Source of the DNA: Actinobacteria bacterium HGW-Actinobacteria-6
GTDB taxonomy: Bacteria; Actinomycetota; Coriobacteriia; Anaerosomatales; Anaerosomataceae
Length of the DNA stretch: 48,348 nt
Assembly (NCBI GenBank): GCA_002841295.1
Contig: PHEU01000014.1
Span: 1-48,348 of the forward strand
Reading direction: 5' to 3'
Shown here: positions 44,077-48,348 of the stretch, in pieces
Layout: each line of letters begins with the position of its first letter
Numbering within the stretch: the stretch's first letter is position 1
Translations under genes and position numbers: made by a program
The notes under the pieces: model-generated
What the model was told of the DNA's origin: nothing
The model's input: the letters and a program-made list of their open reading frames with translations, nothing else
The model's database searches: none

Positions 44077-45588
44077 TCACTCCTTGGGTTCCTTTGCGCG
44101 ATTGCGGGACAGCGAGATTGTGAAGGTGGTTCCAGAGCCTACCTTACTGCGGACCCAAATCATACCGCCGCTCGCATCGATGATGTGCTTGGCGATAGGC
44201 AGACCGAGCCCGAAACCGCCTGTCTCCTGTGAGCGCGAAGCATCACTGCGATAGAACCGCTCGAAGATACTCGACAGGTCCTTCTCCGGGATGCCGATAC
44301 CCGTGTCGCTCACTTCAACGATCACCCTGTCGCGATGCCGCCTGGTGGCAAGCTGAACTCGCCCACCCGCTTCTGTGTACTTGCATGAGTTGTCCACAAG
44401 AATCGCGAGGGCCTCTTCGATGCGATCCGGATCACCGTAGAGCCAGAGCGGTCCTTCATCAGGACCAACAAACTCGAGGTTCCTGTCGATGTAGCGGGTT
44501 GCTGCGCCGGCGAGTACTTCCCGGCTCGCTGCATTGATGTCATAACGAACGTTCCGAAAGTCGAGTACGCCCTCGCTCCGGATCATCGACAGCAGGTCAC
44601 TGCAGAGCCGCGCCATGCGTCGTGATTCGCGATCGATCGCGGCGATCGCCTCTTCACGCATGGCCGGGTCCTCCGCACCCCAGGCTCTGAGGATATTCAC
44701 ATAGCCCCGGATACCGGCGACCGGCGTCGCCAACTCGTGTGACGCATCCGCAACGAAACGCGTCTGCGCCTCGGCACGCCGGCGCAAGCGGTCGATGAGC
44801 GCGTTCAGCGACTTGGCGAGGTCGGCTATCTCGTGCTCTCCCTCTTCAGGCAGCCTCACGTCAAGCTGCCCCGCATCGACCGAGTCGGCTGCAGTTCGTA
44901 CGTTGTCGACGAGCGAAAGGACCCATCCCATGATGACTTGCATCATGAGCACGGCGATCATCATGGCGAAGACGCCGACGATGAACATCGGCGAGCGTGC
45001 GGAGTCCAGGATTCCCTCTTCGCGCGTCGGCAGATACACCACGTCGATCACGCCAGCCATGTTGTCCGGAAGATCGAGCGGTACATGAACGATGTACTTG
45101 CCGAGGTCAGCGCGGGTGAACATGCCTGTCAGCAAGTCCCGATCGACCGGCCCCGTCTGAAGAGGCTGCCTGTCGGAGAGTGTCTGCACGAGACCATCGG
45201 CGTCATCAACGACCGCCCTGTCGTCGCTGAACCATACGAGACGAAACTGGCTCTCGTCGGCGTCCTGAACGTATAACGCAAACGCGCCCTCTTCGACCGC
45301 GCCAACAGTGAACAGGTCCGGTACCGTTCGCATCAGCAGGCGAAACGCCTCTTGCTCGCGATCCTCGCCGAACAGCCCCTCTGACGCCGCCTGGAGCTTC
45401 GCTGTTGTCGTGGCCTTAGCCACGGCCTGCGATGCGAGACGCGTCAGTCGCCAGGTAGTGTTCTGCGCCGAGGAGGCCATACCGTCCGCGACAAAGAAGT
45501 ACGTTGCGAGCGTGACACTCCCGACCAGCAGCACCGCGAAGACAATCGCAAGGTACAGAACGCGAGCCCGTATCGAGAGTGGGCGCAA
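44077..45588 (-). CDS. Membrane sensor histidine kinase (HAMP-HisKA-HATPase)
   Basis: The 503-residue kinase has an N-terminal membrane helix (YLAIVFAVLLVGSVTLATYFF) and an extracytoplasmic sensing region of about 165 residues. A second helix (GVFAMMIAVLMMQVIMGWVL) and a HAMP linker come next. The HisKA has the phosphoacceptor in FVADASHELATPVAG. The HATPase part has VDNSCKYTEAGG, VSDTGIGIP and GFGLGLPIAKHI. The start is TTG directly after the response-regulator stop. The signal is unknown. Confidence 0.93.
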   Translation of the reverse strand: MRPLSIRARVLYLAIVFAVLLVGSVTLATYFFVADGMASSAQNTTWRLTRLASQAVAKATTTAKLQAASEGLFGEDREQEAFRLLMRTVPDLFTVGAVEEGAFALYVQDADESQFRLVWFSDDRAVVDDADGLVQTLSDRQPLQTGPVDRDLLTGMFTRADLGKYIVHVPLDLPDNMAGVIDVVYLPTREEGILDSARSPMFIVGVFAMMIAVLMMQVIMGWVLSLVDNVRTAADSVDAGQLDVRLPEEGEHEIADLAKSLNALIDRLRRRAEAQTRFVADASHELATPVAGIRGYVNILRAWGAEDPAMREEAIAAIDRESRRMARLCSDLLSMIRSEGVLDFRNVRYDINAASREVLAGAATRYIDRNLEFVGPDEGPLWLYGDPDRIEEALAILVDNSCKYTEAGGRVQLATRRHRDRVIVEVSDTGIGIPEKDLSSIFERFYRSDASRSQETGGFGLGLPIAKHIIDASGGMIWVRSKVGSGTTFTISLSRNRAKEPKE

Positions 45589-46269
45589 CTACGCCCTCGC
45601 AAAGAAGTAGCCGACTCCTCGGATCGTCTGAATGACCTTATTCTCCTTGTCGCCGATCTTGTTGCGGAGATGGCACACGAAGACCTCGATGACATTGCTG
45701 TCGGTCGCGTGCTGTCCGCCCCAGACCGTCTCCAGGATCTCGTCGCGGGATATGACTCTACCTGCATTCGCGACGAGGTACGCGAGCAAATCGAACTCCT
45801 TCGCCGTGAGGTCAAGAGGCGTTGCGTCAAGTGAAGCCTCACGCTTCTCGGGATCGATCCGAATCCCGGAGGCTTCGTACGGCGTCTGTGCGGCAACTCC
45901 GCGAGCGCGCTTGAGCAGCGCCCGAACGCGTGAGAGCAGCTCAGGGATCTCAAAAGGCTTGCGGAGGTAGTCATCCGCGCCGGCCTCAAAGCCCGCAACA
46001 ACGTCGTGCGTCTCGGCGCGGGCAGTCAGCATGAGAATCGGGACGGTCGAACCCTTCTTGCGCACATGCCGGGCGACGTCGATTCCGTCGATACCCGGAA
46101 GCATCAAGTCTAGGATAAGCAGCGCTACATCGTTGCTTTCAAGCAAGTCGATAGCGGTGGGCCCATCACCAGCTCGCAACACACCGAAACCGGCATGTTC
46201 GAGTTCAAGTTCCACAAATCGCGCGATTGTCGCGTCATCTTCAACGATGAGCACGGTTTCTTCGGCCAT
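45589..46269 (-). CDS. OmpR/PhoB-family response regulator
   Basis: The 226-residue regulator has a receiver domain (LIVEDDATIARFVELEL, phosphoacceptor Asp in LLILDLMLPGIDG, Lys in DYLRKPF). A winged helix DNA-binding domain follows (LTAKEFDLLAYLVANAGRVI, ends HLRNKIGDKENKVIQTIRG). It is the first gene of the long minus-strand run, 58 bases after asd, directly followed by its partner kinase. Confidence 0.95.
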   Translation of the reverse strand: MAEETVLIVEDDATIARFVELELEHAGFGVLRAGDGPTAIDLLESNDVALLILDLMLPGIDGIDVARHVRKKGSTVPILMLTARAETHDVVAGFEAGADDYLRKPFEIPELLSRVRALLKRARGVAAQTPYEASGIRIDPEKREASLDATPLDLTAKEFDLLAYLVANAGRVISRDEILETVWGGQHATDSNVIEVFVCHLRNKIGDKENKVIQTIRGVGYFFARA

Positions 46270-46327
46270 GGCTTCCTCCCAGCAACTACATCGGGTATTG
46301 CCGCGCCCCTCGTCGCGTTCCTTAATA

Positions 46328-47353
46328 TTAACGCTGAACGAGCAGTTCGGCTATCTGAACCGCGTTTAGTGCTGCACCCTTGCGCAGTTGGTCCGCCACA
46401 CACCACAGCTGAATTCCATTGGAGACAGAGTCGTCGGCGCGGAGTCTGCCCACATAGACGTCATCAGTTCCCTCAAGCAAGGCAGGCATCGGGTATGAAT
46501 TCCCTGCCATGTCGTCGATGAGCGTCACCCCGCGAGCACCGCCGAGCGCCTCGCGCGCCGACTCGACCGACACCGGAGATGCAAACTCGATGTTGATCGC
46601 CTCGGAATGGCAGCGCAGGACTGGAACACGCACGCACGTGGCCGCGACGCGTATCTCTGGCGCATGCATGATCTTCTTCGTCTCCACGACCATCTTCCAC
46701 TCCTCTTTGGTGGAACCATCGCTGAGGAAGACATCGATATGCGGGATGCAGTTGAATGCGATCCGGTGTGCAAACTGCTCGACGTGCAGCTCCTTGCCAG
46801 CCAGGAACTCGCCGCTCTGCGCATAGAGTTCATCCATCGCGGCCTGACCCGCTCCTGAGGCAGCCTGATATGTCGCGACGACCACGCGCTCGATGGGCGC
46901 AAGATCTGCCAGCGGCTTGAGTGCCACAACCATCTGGATCGTAGAGCAGTTCGGGTTCGCGATAACCCCATTGTGCAGGTACGCATCGTCAGGATTGACC
47001 TCGGGCACCACGAGCGGCACATCCTCGTCCATACGGAATGCCGAGGAGTTGTCGATCATGACGCAGCCCGCACCAATGACTGCATCCACAAACTGCTTGC
47101 TCACGCCGGCACCTGCAGAGAAGAGCGCGATGTCGACACCGTCGAAGCTCTCCGGCGTCATCTCCTCGACGACCAGTTCTCCACCTGCAAACGGTAGGCG
47201 CTTTCCGGCCGAGCGCGACGAAGCCAACGCGACGACACGCGACGCGGGGAAACCGCGCTGTTCGAGCACCTTGAGCATCTCGATGCCAACAGCGCCAGTG
47301 GCACCTGCCACCGCGACGACGGGATTCTCGGGCATGCGCTTGTTCCAGGCCAT
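46328..47353 (-). CDS. asd: Aspartate-semialdehyde dehydrogenase
   Basis: This enzyme reduces aspartyl phosphate to aspartate semialdehyde for lysine, threonine, methionine and diaminopimelate synthesis. The 341-residue protein has the NADP motif VVAVAGATGAVGIEMLKVL and the catalytic Cys in NPNCSTIQMVVALKPL. YQAASGAGQAAMDEL and the active-site His region RVPVLRCHSEAIN are also present. ATG 47353 is chosen because it lies four bases after the lysC stop with GAGAGGAAG upstream; a second ATG at 47335 is possible. Confidence 0.96.
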   Translation of the reverse strand: MAWNKRMPENPVVAVAGATGAVGIEMLKVLEQRGFPASRVVALASSRSAGKRLPFAGGELVVEEMTPESFDGVDIALFSAGAGVSKQFVDAVIGAGCVMIDNSSAFRMDEDVPLVVPEVNPDDAYLHNGVIANPNCSTIQMVVALKPLADLAPIERVVVATYQAASGAGQAAMDELYAQSGEFLAGKELHVEQFAHRIAFNCIPHIDVFLSDGSTKEEWKMVVETKKIMHAPEIRVAATCVRVPVLRCHSEAINIEFASPVSVESAREALGGARGVTLIDDMAGNSYPMPALLEGTDDVYVGRLRADDSVSNGIQLWCVADQLRKGAALNAVQIAELLVQR

Positions 47354-47357
47354 CGCT

Positions 47358-47807
47358 TTAGACTTCCTCTCCACACCCGGGCGAGAATTCGGCAACCACG
47401 GCCTCGCTATCCAGGCCGAAACTTGTATGAAGCGCGCGGACGGCGATGCCGACCTTGTCGCCCTCGATGACACACGAGATGCGGATCGACGATGTCGAGA
47501 TCATATCGATGTTAACGCCGGCCTCGGCCAGCGTGCTGAACATCTGTGCCGCCACACCGGGGTGCGTCTTCATGCCAGCACCAACCAGGGAGATCTTCGC
47601 GACCGACTCGTCCACCGACCAGGTGCGGGCCTCGAGTTCGGCTACAACCTCCTCGGCGGCCCGCTTCGCGCGCACCAGATCCGTCTTCGGCGAGGTGAAT
47701 GAGATGTCGGTGCGACCGTCCTCGGATACGTTCTGAATGATCATGTCGACGTTCACATTCGCCTCGGCCATGCGCGTGAACACGAAGGCGGCAACGCCGG
47801 GGCGGTC
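47358..47807 (-). CDS. lysC: Aspartate kinase, C-terminal ACT domains (5' part missing)
   Basis: This is the regulatory end of aspartokinase, the first enzyme of the aspartate pathway. The 149 visible residues begin at DRPGVAAFVFTRMAEANVN and hold both ACT domains, DRPGVAAF-type and KISLVGAGMKTHPGVAAQMF. The end matches the family, and asd follows four bases later. Upstream of DRPGV the sequence is abruptly foreign: family members continue with a V-x-D-x-P-G-like strand and the kinase domain, but here the DNA switches to another gene on the other strand. The frame remains open by chance to 48188. Confidence 0.93.
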   Translation of the reverse strand, partial: DRPGVAAFVFTRMAEANVNVDMIIQNVSEDGRTDISFTSPKTDLVRAKRAAEEVVAELEARTWSVDESVAKISLVGAGMKTHPGVAAQMFSTLAEAGVNIDMISTSSIRISCVIEGDKVGIAVRALHTSFGLDSEAVVAEFSPGCGEEV

Positions 47808-47808
47808 A
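47807..47808. other. Chimeric junction (probable misassembly)
   Basis: Two unrelated genes, both broken, meet here back to back: lysC loses its kinase half and an M20 dipeptidase loses its first 50 or so residues. Base composition and codon choice change at the same point. No insertion-sequence ends, target duplications or inverted repeats are visible. The boundary is placed by protein homology and is accurate to a few bases. Confidence 0.8.
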
Positions 47809-48348
47809 CAAAAGAAGCACCCTTGGGAACCGGGATTAATGAGGCCATCAATTACGTGTTGGAGTTGGGCAAAAATTTCGGCTTGACCACCAAAAACTGT
47901 GACGGGTATTGTGGTTACGTGGAATTCGGAGCAGGCCCGGAAATGGTAGCAGCGATCACTCATGTTGATACGGTGGAAGTGGGCGACGATTGGACCGTGC
48001 CGCCGTTTGACTTGACTATTGACGGCGATACGGTTTATGGTCGGGGGGTACTGGACGATAAAGGTCTCACCATCATTGCCCTGTTTGCCTTGAAAGCCCT
48101 GAAAGAGGCCCGAGTCCCGATCAATAAACGGATTCGCCTGATCATCGGCGGCGATGAAGAAGGCGGCAGCTGGGCCTGTATGAAACACTACAAAGAAACT
48201 GAAGAAACTCCGGTCTACGCCTTCTCGCCGGATTCCAGCTTCCCGGTTATTTTTGCGGAGAAGGGTATCATGAATGTGATTTTTGAAAAAAAATTGGAGG
48301 CTGGCCTACCGGTGCTAAACTTAAGCAGCGGCAAACAGATCAATTCGG
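47808..48348 (+). CDS. M20 family dipeptidase (PepV/Sapep-like), internal fragment
   Basis: The frame TKEAPLGTGINEAINYVL continues open to the window end. It contains the zinc-site order of M20 metallopeptidases: AAITHVDTVEVGDDW (first His and Asp), GRGVLDDKGL (bridging Asp) and GGDEEGGSWACMKHY (catalytic Glu and metal Glu). The wording is close to the PepV-type Xaa-His dipeptidases of Firmicutes. Neither a start codon nor a stop is present. Codons such as aaa, gaa and att are frequent, unlike the host genes. It is probably foreign DNA joined by assembly. Confidence 0.88.

Noticed and set aside
47358-48188. A 276-residue aspartokinase-like protein with a novel N-terminus
   Set aside because: The N-terminal half is the antisense of an M20 dipeptidase; the fusion is created by the junction at 47807/47808.

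Overview
The window is GC-rich, densely coded bacterial DNA that looks actinobacterial, most likely from an anaerobic Coriobacteriia-type lineage. The heat-shock operon has the actinobacterial order dnaK-grpE-dnaJ-hspR-clpB. A class E sortase is present, and there is a hydrogenase-maturation set (hypF-C-D-E) beside a nickel/cobalt ECF transporter and a CooT-like protein. This taxonomic reading is an inference. About 540 bases at the right end do not belong: at about 47807/47808 a minus-strand aspartokinase breaks off and the middle of a plus-strand M20 dipeptidase with AT-richer, Firmicutes-like codon use begins. This looks like a contig chimera.

Layout. 1-4847: clpB (partial), hspR, dnaJ, grpE, dnaK, all minus. 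5036-5224: a 2[4Fe-4S] ferredoxin. 5234-12748: a cell-surface locus. It holds a sortase-epimerase-unknown operon (minus); a cyclic-di-GMP-I riboswitch with terminator leading into a secreted HExxH protein (plus); and a 1357-residue LPFTG-anchored SdrB/DUF11 repeat protein (minus) whose own long leader carries an intrinsic terminator. 12797-15124: lon. 15248-19716: an anchored surface protein, an unusual PIN-membrane-TPR protein, thioredoxin reductase and thioredoxin. 19728-28920: nickel handling and hydrogenase maturation (DUF3842, CooT, a small Cys2 protein, CbiM/Q/O, a zinc-ribbon/HEPN-like protein, HypF/C/D/E). 28929-31517: an EamA transporter and a phosphoglucose isomerase. 31607-34356: UspA, DUF485 and an acetate-type sodium symporter. 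34591-46269: a long run of minus-strand genes with tiny gaps or overlaps. In transcription order these are an OmpR/HK pair, QueT, an [FeFe]-hydrogenase-like sensor fused to a degenerate GGDEF domain, an AmrS radical SAM enzyme, a selenocysteine-containing FrnE/DsbA protein, a glycosyltransferase, TauE, a GNAT, LytS/LytTR and a phosphoesterase. 46328-47807: asd and the 3' part of lysC.

The two most notable systems are these. (1) The surface locus resembles in logic the Clostridioides difficile arrangement in which a c-di-GMP-I riboswitch controls a secreted zinc protease that releases sortase-anchored adhesins. Here riboswitch, HExxH protein, anchored repeat protein and sortase all sit within 8 kb, and the anchored protein has a Val-Val-Pro-Pro-Val-Val site in its N-terminal linker. 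(2) At 40013-40666 an in-frame UGA replaces the first active-site cysteine of a FrnE-type oxidoreductase (U-P-F-C), followed at once by a good bacterial SECIS-like hairpin, so ordinary ORF calling would truncate it. The hydrogenase-like/GGDEF sensor two genes upstream may link redox or H2 sensing to c-di-GMP signalling, although its GGDEF signature is degenerate.
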